Below the pieces are notes generated by a model. That model was given only the letters and a program-made list of their open reading frames with translations, ran no database searches and was not told where the DNA came from. From Leptodontidium sp. MPI-SDFR-AT-0119 (lineage: Eukaryota; Ascomycota; Leotiomycetes; Helotiales; Leptodontidiaceae), in contig JAHLEZ010000014.1 in the NCBI GenBank assembly GCA_020726505.1, positions 124,001-188,000 of the forward strand: DNA of 64,000 nt, read 5' to 3'. The translations under genes and the position numbers were made by a program. Of the stretch, positions 25,501-37,100 are shown piece by piece; position 1 is the stretch's first letter, and the number at the start of each line of letters is the position of its first letter.

Positions 25501-28500
25501 TGGAGAGTTTGTTAATTATAGCCGGAGTATAAGTTAACGAGGCTAGTGACATAATAACCGGCGAATTCTTTAGAGAACTCATTTATTAAAAGTAAAAGAT
25601 TAATATCCCTTTATGTGACGGCATTTAGTATAATAACTAAGTTAATAAGTTTATATTTTCTAGATTCTTTCTTTTTCACTAAAAACTAAGTATTTTAGTA
25701 TAGGCCTTTAGAAAGCTTAAGAACACCTTTATTAAGACGCTCTTATACTATCTTCGTGACTTCTAAGACTAAAGCTTATAATAACGGAAAGTTAAGGGCT
25801 TACTAAGCTTTATACTTAATAGTCTTAATAACGACTAAGGGGGAGACATCTTCGTGGAATCTATTATATTTAGGCTAGTCAAACACTATAACTCCTTCTC
25901 TATTAATCATTATTTTATTAAAGAAAGTTCTCTCTTTAGGTTATAATAGCTTCTTAACGTCAAGTTTGGCTAGTCTCTTTAGCGTAAGTCAAGAGTTGCG
26001 GGGTATATTAATAAAGTATAATAATAATAAATCTTAATATTTCCCTAATTGTTTTTACTTAGTCCCTCTGTCTTTTGATCTCTTATATTAATTATCCCTT
26101 CCTCCTGGGGGGTCGCCTATAAGGTCGGCTTCGTTAACTAGCTAGACTTTTTTAGCTTTCGATTTATATATAATATTAATTTAAGTAGTAGTATTCTAAG
26201 TGCTCCAAAAGGGGTTCTTAATCAGGAGATCGTTATAGTTCTTTATTTATTTAAAAGTAGGCGTGGCTTTCGTTAAAGAACTAGCTCTAAAAGCTCTAAG
26301 AAAGAATAATTCCGTAATTGACTTCTTCTCTAAGAATGTATTTAAGATTACCTCTTATTAAAAATTATTAAGTATTAATTTCGGGATATAAAACTCTCTT
26401 TTTAAGTACTCGATAAGAATAATATTGCCTTTATTATTATTACTTAATACCGCTTTGTCCCCCCCTTTATAAAGCTTGCCCCTAAGTTTTAGTAATTAAG
26501 AGTTATATTATAAGGGGTTAATCGAGTATTTTAAGGCACTAATAATAGCGCTTAATATATAATTAATTACTCTTTTTCTAAGAAGTCTTCTTCTTCGTAA
26601 TTATCTTTAGAGTCCGTTTATTCTAAAAAGATTATACTTATCCTATTTTCTTCCTAAAGAACTTTAACGTCCTTAGTATCTTCTGTAATATCATTAGTTT
26701 TAACCGTAATAATGTCTCTTAATCACTAATCCCAAAACTAAGCTAGTATAATACCTCTATTATAGTCTCTAAGATAGCGGAACAATACTCTAACTTTACA
26801 GAAGAATAGAAAGCCTAAAATGACCTTTATGCCAGGGGCGTCCATAATATAGAATCTATTATTAACAACGTAATTACCTATAATAACCGTAATATTATTA
26901 GTAAAACTAACAAATCGGGACTTAACTCCGGTGATTATCTTTAGAGCTATAGTCTAACTTCTAGTAATAAGAAGCTCTAAGAGAGTAGCTACTTTAAGTG
27001 TCGTATAACTAACTTTAGTTCTTATGTCAAGGGTAACTCTGACATCAGTGACTTTAGTTCGGCTAAGTATAGTAATAATAACCTTTAGTACTAGCGAGAA
27101 GTATAAGTTTCCTATCTTAGTTATTATCCCTAGTAAGGCTACTTTAGTATATAATAGTTCTTAAGTGCGAGTGTATTTCGTTAAAAGGTTCTTAAAGATA
27201 TACTTACTAAGTAACATTATAATTTTAAGTAATACTATAAGGATTAGACTAAAGACCAGGATAACGTTAATTATAAGCTATAGTACTAAGTTATTAATAA
27301 AAGCTTCTTATTATGTGAATAATTAAAGTCGCTAGCGTCTTTGTTATATTCTAAACTTTACTACTAATAGATTTCTTAAGATAAAGCTATAAGTTATAAT
27401 ACGCTCTTCTTAATACTTATACTTTAGCTTGAGGCCTTCTTATTTAATTTCCTTAAGTCGCCGTTTATAATTCGCAGTCATAAAAACATTAGTAGTATAA
27501 AGGTTTAGAAGAGTATATGGAGTACCGTGAAGTAGTTTTTGACACATAATAATATCTTCCTTAGTTATTAACTCTAGTTCTTTGAACTTTAAGGTACTAA
27601 TATCAGCGATTGATTCCTTTTATATACGTTAGTTAATCGTTCTAATAAAGAGACGAGATACTTTAGGCGGGTTTATAAGGACTATGATTTCTCCTAGCGT
27701 GAGGTTTCTAGGAAGCTCCTTCTATGTGAGTAATTTGTGTAAGATATTATTAAGCCTATAACTATTTTAAGTCAACGCCTCTTATACACGAGGACTTCGG
27801 GATGACGCTATACGGGATATAAGTCTGGGGATAGCCGATAATATTACTAGTGCCTCAGACTTCGAAGCTCTCTTTCTTATTATACTACTAGTAAGTGATA
27901 TTTTAGAAGATATTTTTAATATTATAGTAGATGTCGTTTTCGTACTCAAGTCAGAGACTTTAGACTTATTATAGGCTAGAATTTATTATAGTATTATTTT
28001 AGTCTCCGCTAGGCTGTCGACGTTTATAATATTAGCGAACTTAATTAATTCTTTAATATCGCGGGGTGCCTTTGGTTTGTTATAAGTAGATTAAGACTTG
28101 ATTTTCTCTTGGAGCTTGTCTGAAGTCTTGTATGGCTCTTGTTTAAGTACTCCCTTTCGCTACTTAGTCTCGACCGGAGCTACTATAACTTTAGAATCAG
28201 TACTATTAGTGCTATACGCTAGCAAATTTTGGATCTATGTTAATTAGTATTTAGTATAATCCTATTAACTAATGATATCTGAGTTGAGGTCCCCCGTAAG
28301 TTCTTTAATAAGCTTAATACAACCTATAGTAAGAATAGTCAGAGATTGTATCCCCTTATCTCCCTTTTCCCTAGTAAGCGTAGCTTCTTTCCTTGCCTTA
28401 AGGAGTTCTTTAACTACTTTAACTTATTACTTAAAGTTAAAGTCGTATAAAGTATTTAAGACTCACGTCAAGATATAATGTCTTTTAAACCTTCCGTCCA

Positions 28501-30000
28501 AGGGAAACTAGACAAGGTATGACTTCTTCCCCTCTTACTATAGGCTAATATAAATATAATTAGTGTCGTCGGCTTCGTAGATAATACTAAGACTAATCCA
28601 TTTCTTATAGTTATAGTATTAGTTCATATAACTATAATACTCCTAAGGTCTTATGCCTAGCTAGTGTTAATTCATATACTAGCGATAACTATAATCATCC
28701 CTAGCGTGCCTATTATACCCTAAGGAACTCGAATTTACTACACTATAGTCGACGACAGCTTACTCTTAGGCCTCTTTAAAGAATATAAATATATTAACCT
28801 TAGTAGTAAAGTTAGCATTAGAGGCTCTTTAAACTACTACTCCGAGAATCCTTATATATTCTAATCCTTTAGTAATAAAATCTAAATCTCTTATATTAAC
28901 CCTACTTAAGTTCCTAGTAACTTTCTCTAAGGTAAGAAAGAAATTAAGTATAAACAGCTCCTCGTCTTATTACTTTAATACTTTAAAAATCTCGTCCCGT
29001 GTGGAATTGTCCCTATAGTTAACAAAGTCAGACTAGTACTAGGGTACTAGTCTACTACTACGAGGCGGAATAGTATAAGTCGTTAATTAAGGTACAAAGC
29101 GCTCAGCGAACAGGTTAATACTATTAATATTACCTTATACTCAGTCAGTAATGCCTTACTCTTTAGTAATAGCGCTTAGCTCCCTCTCAGAGTTAAAGTG
29201 GGCCTTTATAGTAAAGTAAACCTTTTTAAATAAGTTCATGTTATTAATATTTAAGGTTTTATTATTTTTAGAAATAGCTTATATAACTTTAGTTCGTAGA
29301 TTCTAAGGAAGAGAAAAGATAAATCTTATAGAAGCTTACTTATTAGTGAGGTTACTACAGTTAATATAGTTGATAATAACCTCTCTAAATACTCGGAGGA
29401 AGTCGTAGTACTATTCGGGAGTAGGCTCACTGTCCCTTATAAGAGTCTTAAAGTCATACTCAAGTCGGTCAAGGTAACCATTAATATATAAGCGGCGCTC
29501 TATATCATCGCACTAGTACTCCTGAATTACAGTATCCTTAAAGCTAGTATAATTACCCTCTTTAAAGCCTAAAAGCTTCTAAATAGTCTATATATAAGCT
29601 TAAGTAACGTAATTAGTCACCCACTCTTTCTTAACTTAATTATTAGTGATTATATAAGCTATAAAGTATCGATCGAGAATCTAGAAGTAATTACTAATAT
29701 TAATTCCGTTAAAGATAAGGGCATTTAAGGTTCCGGCGATAAGTATAAGCTAACTAAGATAGATTTTCAGGTTCTTTAAGTCGTTTATAATAAAAGTAGA
29801 GCCAGAGTATTAATATAACCTTATAAGATTAATAAAATTAGAGCCACTAGTCTCTTGCTTTTCTTTCTTTCCCTTATTCCTTTTCTAAGAAGTCTCTAAA
29901 GTTTAAGAAGTAGTGTCCTTAAAGAGTATAAAAGTATTAAGGCTTAGCTTAATAGTAATTCTAGGTTTAAATAGAGGAGTTACTCTTATTAAAATAGAAC
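22600..30000 (-). pseudogene. Gypsy-3 inner copy gag-pol remnant
   Basis: The domain order mirrors that of the outer copy. Reverse transcriptase is recognised on the - strand at about 25,690 downwards, where the KKKESRKYKLIN segment recurs. Integrase begins near 23,990 with a HKGREST-type segment and runs down to about 23,230. Protease and gag-like parts lie at the mirrored positions (about 26,700-27,050 and 28,300-30,080). Every frame has many TAA/TAG stops of RIP type. Short open frames of 60-80 codons on the + strand here are shadows. Confidence 0.8.
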
Positions 30001-30958
30001 TAGGGGGCATTATAATATTACCGAACTCACTTATCTTAGGGTTACCGTAGCCGTAGTTAATGTTTCTGTTATTTAATATCGTGTATTATCGTAAGAAGGT
30101 CGTAGTAAAGTAAGTTAATAGTGTCGTCAATTAGAATATAAGAAAGTAACTGAGAATGTAATATATTAATTACTAAAGAAATATAAAGGAAACCCCCTCC
30201 CCTAAAACAGAAAATATATAAGCTCTCGCTTACTTTAAAGCGAGATAAATGTCAATAACTCTTAGTAAAGGTTTAGGGCCGTGCTCCTTAGTTAGCCCTT
30301 AGCGAACGCTAATAATTACTAAATCAAAACAAACACGCCCTAAAACTTAAGGCTCGTATACAGAAATTATAAAAATAATAAAAGTAAATATAATAAGAAA
30401 ATAAAGTAAGGAGATTAACACTCGGCGTAAGCTACTTAGGCTTTAGACTAGCCTAGAAGTTCTATGTCTCGCCGAATACTCTGAAATACAAGCTCGCTAG
30501 TACTCTACTTAAGCCTTTAATATATTAATTTTAGTTCTATTATAAAGTCTCGACTTTTCCTAGTGTTCAAAGAATACTAATTACGTCTAGAAATACTAGA
30601 ACCTTCGCTAAGAATAGAAACTAATGCGAAATAACTAGGCACTATATCTCGGAACAATAAAATTAAAATAGTAGCCTAAGGGAGATAGATTTTCTAATAT
30701 TATAAGTACTCCCACTTTATAACTTTCCCTAGTTCCTTAGTAGTCTTCGTTCTCCCTAAGTCAAAGGTCTATATTCTTTATATTCGTCGTTTTGCCTTAA
30801 AAGCTAAGAGATAACTAATTAAATAACTCCCTTAATTTAGATAATTATTATTTTTCCTGACTTTCCTTATATAAATTAATATATAAGGGCCTCACTATTA
30901 TACTTACTTAGTTCCTCCTCCAGTAGTAACTCACTCCCTGTGTCAGTCACTAGAAATA

Positions 30959-31239
30959 TATAAAAGGGACGAACCCCAATTTATATAATAAGAGAGTAAC
31001 ATATAACGAGTTACTAAAGGAGATTTCTAAGCTTTATAAATAATAAATTAATTAAATCTAAAAATATTATATATTTAGAAAGTATAAATCAATAAAGGAG
31101 GGGAGGGAAAAGGTTTTAATAAATAAAATATATTTAGTATTACGTTCTTGACGTTCTATAGTCAAGTATTAGCTCCTTATATATACGAAAGACTAGCGCA
31201 ATTATATGACAAAAGAAATCAGGGGCTGTCCCCACCACA
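30959..31239 (-). repeat. Gypsy-3 inner copy, 5' LTR (281 bp)
   Basis: It pairs with 19,092-19,372. Its outer end (CCCCACCACA at 31,230-31,239) is unmutated, while its inner end has become TATAAAAGGG. The target duplication TTAG follows at 31,240-31,243. Confidence 0.93.
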
Positions 31240-31243
31240 TTAG

Positions 31244-32361
31244 TTAAATAACGTTAAAGTAAAGTTTTAGAGTTCACTTTAATTATTTCTTAAAACACGA
31301 GTTAAGGACTAAAGATAGTAGTCGCACTGCGATTAGTGTGGAAAAGGTGTTAGTATAATCTATAAATAGCTAGTTAAGTACAAGAGAAGAGATAAGAGTA
31401 TAACTCACGAAGTTAAGGCACATTAAGACCTTTATAATATTAACTTTTAGTATTAAAGCTAAGAGTGTTTAGGCTAAGATAAAGTGAACCGATTTTAATA
31501 ACACCTCTAAGGTAGCTAATAACAAAGGACTCTTCTCGAAGGTTTACGACGAGTTAGTAGAGCTTAGATAGTGTTATAGAAGGTCAACTTACCGCGTTAA
31601 GGCGACTTAACTTTATATTAAAGTTACTATTTAGAGATTAAAGTACAGAATACTAAGGAGAGACTATATATAAGTTAACGCAAGTGTTATATTAAAGTTA
31701 TTACTCGACAGGAAGAAAAGCAAGGAAAAGCTTTTTACTACGTCACCTCTACGACTAAGTAATAGCGAAGTTAAAGGTATTAAGCTCTAATAGCGCGTTA
31801 AAGTTAATAGTAAAGGCTAAAGTTATTGTCTTAAAGGTACTAAATATAGAGAAATTAACGGCAAAGAGACCTCTAAGAGTACTAAAGTTATAATAACTAA
31901 AGTTATTATTAAATAGAAGGAGATCTTGCCTTAGTAGTATAAAGAAAAGTAATAGTAAAGTCGATCTTAATATAAGCTTAGCGGGGAAGGTTACTTTCTT
32001 TAAAAGTATTATAATAAAAGAAGGTATAAGAGGTGTTATTTAATTAATAGAAAGAAGAAGGAAAAAGATCAAGACGCGTTAAGGTACTTTATAAAGAGAA
32101 TAGTATTAAAAAGAGATTATTATATTTAAAAAGTTAAAGTTAAAAGGTTAGTAAAGGAGAGCTAGCCTTATATAAGGGGGCAAGAAGGTGTTAAGCGAGA
32201 CAATTATTTACTTTAAAGGTAATAAGTCAACTATCACGGGACTTCGTATACACTAACTATATAGTATCCTACTAACGATTTAAGACGCTCTAATTAGCTA
32301 TTTACTTCTTTTTAGTATATATTACTCGAGGGCGAGTAGAGTCTTTAAAGGGGGGGACGTA
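31244..32361 (+). other. Gypsy-3 outer copy, distal cargo and terminal polypurine tract
   Basis: This 1.1-kb piece continues the outer copy after the inner insertion and matches the complement of about 19,373-20,490. It ends in the polypurine tract TCTTTAAAGGGGGGG at 32,342-32,356, just before the 3' LTR. The TATA-like motif of the cargo is here on the - strand at about 32,168-32,178. Confidence 0.85.
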
Positions 32362-32642
32362 TATAGTAGGAACAGCCCCTAATTTCTTTTGTCACATAAC
32401 TGCGTTAGTCCTTTATATATATAAGGAGCTAATATTTAATTATAGAACGTCAAGAACGTAACACTAGATATATTTTATTTTATTAGAACCTTTTCCCTCC
32501 CCTCCTTTATTAATTTATACTCTTTAAATATATAATATCTTTAGATTTAATTAATTTATTATTTATAGAGCCTAGAATCTCCTCCGGTGGCTCGTTACAT
32601 ACTACCCTCTTATTGTGTGGATTAGGGTTCGTCCCTCCCACA
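32362..32642 (+). repeat. Gypsy-3 outer copy, 3' LTR (281 bp)
   Basis: It pairs with 8,344-8,624. The start reads TATAGTAGGAAC (TGTGGTGGGGAC in the better preserved copies); the end CCCTCCCACA is unmutated and is followed by the duplicated ATAC. Confidence 0.95.
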
Positions 32643-32646
32643 ATAC

Positions 32647-33017
32647 GGCCGTTATAAAAGGACTCACAGAACTTCTACAAGTATACCGTCGTATTTCTCA
32701 TAAAAACTTAATTAAGATTTAGTATTTCTCTTAATATAGCCGTGTCATTAAATGTTTTTAGAGTTAATTTTAGCTTTAGTATATAGTCTAAAGTATTTAC
32801 TATTATATTAGATACGATTCGTAGGCGATCTAATAAGTCCCCGAATAAGTTTCTTAAAGGTCTAAAGTTTTAGATTTAAAGATATTAAATTAATAATCTT
32901 CGTAAAGTAACTGTCACGTTATAATAGCTCTTCTCTAACGTATAATCGTCTTAGTCGAGTCTCAAGAGAGAAGTTGCCTTCCCTTCATAATCTAGAAAAA
33001 GTAAAATACCCTTTAAG
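32647..33017. other. short RIP-affected spacer between two Gypsy elements
   Basis: This is the continuation of the pre-insertion sequence that precedes 8,340. It holds no recognisable domain and ends in the GAAAA target site of Gypsy-1. Confidence 0.6.
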
Positions 33018-33022
33018 GAAAA

Positions 33023-33271
33023 TGTGACGACTGTCGCTGTCTAGAGCCTCATTTCCACCGGCTCCACTTAGTACTGTACGATCGAGACGTACCGAGATTA
33101 CTATAGTGCTAGACATACTAATCTCTTATATATAGACCTCTTCTTTCCTTACTTTCTTTCCTCTATAGTTATAGATTCTAAGTTAATACTTAGTATCGTT
33201 ATATATCTCTTATGTTAATATGTGAGGCGTTAGTTACACGTGACTACCGTCTTTTTAGGGCAAGCGTCATA
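33023..33271 (+). repeat. Gypsy-1 5' LTR (249 bp)
   Basis: Direct repeat of 40,495-40,743, same length, differing mainly by transitions. Confidence 0.95.
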
Positions 33272-33418
33272 TTATCTACAACTCTTTTCTCTACGTCTAA
33301 GAAGACAGTAAATATCCCCCGCCCCTAATTCTCCTGTGAGTAGTTACGACCTAGAAGCTCAAATATAAGAAAGGCCTATACTAAGCTTTATAGCTTAACG
33401 AATAGCAGTATTAAAACC

Positions 33419-33693
33419 TGTTGGGATAGCCTTAGCTGAGGGGCATTCTCTTACTCTGACAGCTTCCAAAGATAGTCGTCTCTCCTGGCCGAGATGAAGC
33501 TTGGTTTCATACCTTGCCTCCTGGTTTCGTACGAGTAATGCTTACACGAGCTACGGGGTTTGGTACTTGATGTATTTAAGGTAGCTTTCCCTTTCGTACG
33601 AAAGGGACACACGGAATATACTTGATCAAACTTCACTTGTTATATTCTTTGTCACCCTGATATCAGGTATCGAACCTTGGTTAGATACCAACA
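33419..33693. mobile_element. solo LTR (275 bp) of an unrelated family inside the Gypsy-1 leader
   Basis: The insertion starts TGTTGG and ends CCAACA (perfect inverted ends) and is flanked by the duplication AAACC at 33,414-33,418 and 33,694-33,698. Its composition is normal while the surrounding Gypsy-1 DNA is TA-rich. It therefore either landed after RIP of its host element or was too short or too few in number to be mutated. The 61-codon open frame at 33,451-33,636 (-) is inside it and is not a gene. Confidence 0.88.
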
Positions 33694-34149
33694 AAACCCC
33701 TACTAATAGCGAAGTTAATATCCACTTCGTTACTATTACCCTTATTCTCCTCCTTAACCTCTGCTTTTACACGACGAAGTCGAAACCCCCTCTTCGCTAG
33801 ACCTCTCCCTCTAACTCGCTAAGTTAAGCCGAAAGTCGTCCCTCCTCTAATAAAGCGACCCGCTATAGACGACGCTAATATATCGTCTGCCTCTTCTTCT
33901 GTCCCCTTACTTGACTCTCCTAATACTAATAATCCTATAGTCTATACTTTTACTAATACGACAAGGAGTAGTATAGAGCCTATAAGGACATATATAAGAG
34001 AGACACTATAAGAAAGCCGACTTTGTATTTTAGAAGAGTAACTTATAGAGAGTCGCCTAGAGAATTAGCGGTTAAAGCTGTCTCTTTAATAATAGCGACT
34101 TACGACTGACGAGCCTTTACTACGTAAACCCGCCCTAAAATCTGTAACT

Positions 34150-37100
34150 TTTTAAGAAGGGGATATACCCCTTTATCCTTTAATTAAGAAAACTCCTGCC
34201 CCCGAGCTAGACAAAGACAAAGGTAAAGTATAAAGTACTCCTAATCTTAGTAGACTACTAAATGACAATAGTAATAACGGCTACCGACTTCCTCGCATCT
34301 TAAGTCGTCGTTCCCCCTCTTTCCCTAAGATGTCTTAGATATTTACAGCCTCACGAATCGAGAAGATCCCTAACCTAAATAATAAGCTTTCGGACGGTAT
34401 TAGTTATAGTCCACGTCTATAAGAAGTCTAAGTCTAAAACGCCTTACGCCAATACGACTAATACTTCGTCGACGACGACTACCGGAAGGACTAGTTACTT
34501 ATACAAACAAAAGGAATAACTCGCACGTTCTTAGAACCCTCCTTCTTATCCTTAACGCTTAATAAAGACGGAAACCTAACAGATGCGCTTAACCTAATTA
34601 ATTAAGTAGTCAAATTCTTGACTAACCCTTATAAATAATAAACAGCGTGTAACCTCTATTCCGCGTTAAAGATAAAAGCCGTAAGACAAACCTTTTAAAA
34701 CTTCTATTAATAGTTTAGAATTCTTACTAGTTAAGGCGGCGTAACTAATAAGTCAATCCTCAAAATAGACTTACAGGACAAGCTCCCATCCCGCCTACGC
34801 AAGTAACTATTTTATAAGTATTAGAGAGCTAAAACTCTAGAAGAGTATATAAAAGTAATCTAAGCTAAAGACTAAGGACAGATTATAAAGAACACTATTT
34901 ACGCTAGTCGCTCTAGCCCCTCAGTGACAAGTATAAATTCTTACCCCTAGTCTTAAGTTAATATCTCCTTAGGGACTACGGGAAAGTCACTCTAAGCTTT
35001 TACTACTTCTTTATCTTAGAGACGAGAGACTAGTCAGCCCTTAAGTTAATAAATCTCTATATAAGCCGATATACCTCGTGCCTAAATACTAATAAATGCC
35101 CCTTAATATTTCGCCTAACGGCCTCTTAGTCATAGTTATACCTCCCGTGTTAACGAGATAAAAGTAGACGCCGACAATAATAGTCCTATGTCTAACAACT
35201 AAGCTATAGACGACAACGATAACTTACTAGTAAAGGAACTTACCCCACGAGTAAAAGACTTAGCCTAGGAAAAGGCTCCTTCCTAAGCATAATACGAGAT
35301 ATACAATATCTTGACCTTACGAAGCTTCTTAGCGGACTAGCACTTATTACTCGTATCGCTCTCTCTAAAAATAGACTCACGTATAAGTTACTTACACTTC
35401 TTAATTCCGGAGTTAATAGTTATTATTTTATTAATCACTCTCTTTTAAAGTCTCTTTCTTTCTTCTTAAAACCTTTAATTCACCTACTACCTTCACTTGT
35501 CCCTATTAAAGGATTTAATAGTCGAACTGGCTAGACTATTAGCCACTATACCACGTTGAATTTAATAGTCGACAAGCGTCTATAGTCATTTACTCCTTTC
35601 TTAATTACTCACTTAGGAAACTATAGAGTAATTATTAAAAGGTCATAGCTAGAGCATCACGAAGTACTCTTAAATACCGCCAAACAACGGCTTATTTAAC
35701 TATTAGACTACCCCCTAACAATAAGCTACGGCAAACTAATTGAGGTCCGAGACTTACGTGTACACAAGATTCACTAACGCCACTAGCGCGACGCCGAGTG
35801 TAAAGACGCTAAGTTACGTGAATTTTGGAATCGCCATAATACTTAATTTAATATTTAGATAGTCAACTCACTCCTGCCTTTCGCGACAAGTATAAATACC
35901 TTAGAAACTCTATTAGAATCGGTAACCGCTAAAGCAAGGACTTATAGAATATTCAGACCTACTGTCTGCTTAAAGTCTACGACTTCATGTTATAATAACT
36001 ATAGTAGCCCGCTACTAGACGGTTCTATAGCAAATTCTAGCCGGCGCGCTAAGCCAAATTTCGACATACACGCTAGTTACTCCCTTACTTCCTTAACAAC
36101 CTCGGAACCTATTACTGTCAATCCCTTGACTATTACTAAGTCCGGAAAGCCAGCGATTACATTAATAGAAAATCAAACCCAGCATCCCACGTAACATAGT
36201 CGAATTATATCGGATGCCGAAAACGCCATATTTACGGATATACGATCGACGAGCCTACGCTTGTAACAAGTCTCCGACGCTAAGTTACTCCCAAGTCGTA
36301 AAAGGACAAGTCTAGGAGATACGCTGTAGTCGTGCTAAGAGTGTAAAGTCGAGAATTTATACCCCCCCAGAGTCGAGCCCACGGCGCTAGTAGAGGAAAT
36401 TCACCCCCTTGTCTCTTTAATACTTAGTACTTCGTCTACTTCTTCTTTCTTTCTTGTCTTAAGTATAAAATCCCCTATATACTCTTTACTTTCTTCTTTA
36501 ACACACCCTCATAGTTATTTTACGACAAAGCATATAATAGCCTCTAAAAGTAGCCGCGCCGCTGTTTTAATTAGAGAAGTTGCGCTAATAATGAATTCTA
36601 TGTCAATCTCCGAGAGTCAGAAATACTTAGATCCGCGCTTTTTAGGCGTATAGTATCGCCCCCAGCTAATCCCCGATACTAGTACTACTGTCGAACTTAC
36701 CTCTGTTACTAATCCTCTGTGTACCACAGAGCTCGCGCATTAATAAGTACGACATATAATAAAGCCTAGAGAGCGCGCGCACTCTACTATTAACGGTTCC
36801 TTACTTTAGCTAAAAAGTATATTAAATAACTAGCTTAGTCAATATATATAACCGCTCCCACGACTAGATAATATATATATCCCAACTAAACTGGCCCGAA
36901 TAGAAGTTACTAAGCTAGAGAGCGGAACCGCCGAGCTCTTATACCCTCGAGACTAGACTGACTCCCCCTAATTCGCTCCTTCCACGTGTAGAACGCATAC
37001 TAAGGACTACGGCAATTCACTTCAGAAAATGCAAATACACCTCTTTCTCGCATACGACTAGACTACAAATACCCCCCTCTCTCTTAAGGTCCGCATTACA

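Larger units (their letters stand above)
19092..31239 (-). mobile_element. Gypsy-3 inner copy: complete 12.15-kb element inserted antisense into the outer copy
   Basis: Matching 281-bp LTRs at 30,959-31,239 (5') and 19,092-19,372 (3') enclose an internal region that mirrors the outer copy base for base at the expected offsets. The 4-bp duplication TTAG is at 19,088-19,091 and 31,240-31,243. Aligning the outer copy across this junction with the inner copy's own sequence at about 20,480-20,500 shows the interrupted site (TACTTA followed by TTAAAT) without other loss. Terminal polypurine tract complement(19,378-19,393), internal polypurine tract complement(22,524-22,540). All frames are broken by RIP. 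Confidence 0.95.
8344..32642 (+). mobile_element. Gypsy-3 outer copy: 12.15-kb Ty3/Gypsy LTR retrotransposon, split by its own antisense copy
   Basis: The element starts and ends with matching 281-bp LTRs in the same orientation (8,344-8,624 and 32,362-32,642) and is flanked by the 4-bp duplication ATAC (8,340-8,343 and 32,643-32,646, after the final A of the LTR). It is interrupted at 19,091/31,244 by an inverted copy of itself with its own TTAG duplication. With that copy and one TTAG removed, the element is 12,147 bp, against 12,148 bp for the inner copy. Order on the + strand is gag-like region, protease, reverse transcriptase, RNase H, integrase, a polypurine tract at 17,044-17,058, about 3.1 kb of non-pol DNA, and a second polypurine tract at 32,342-32,358 next to the 3' LTR. 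All reading frames carry many TAA/TAG stops from RIP, so the element is dead. Confidence 0.95.

Noticed and set aside
33451..33636. 61-codon - strand open frame
   Set aside because: It is wholly inside the solo LTR 33,419-33,693.
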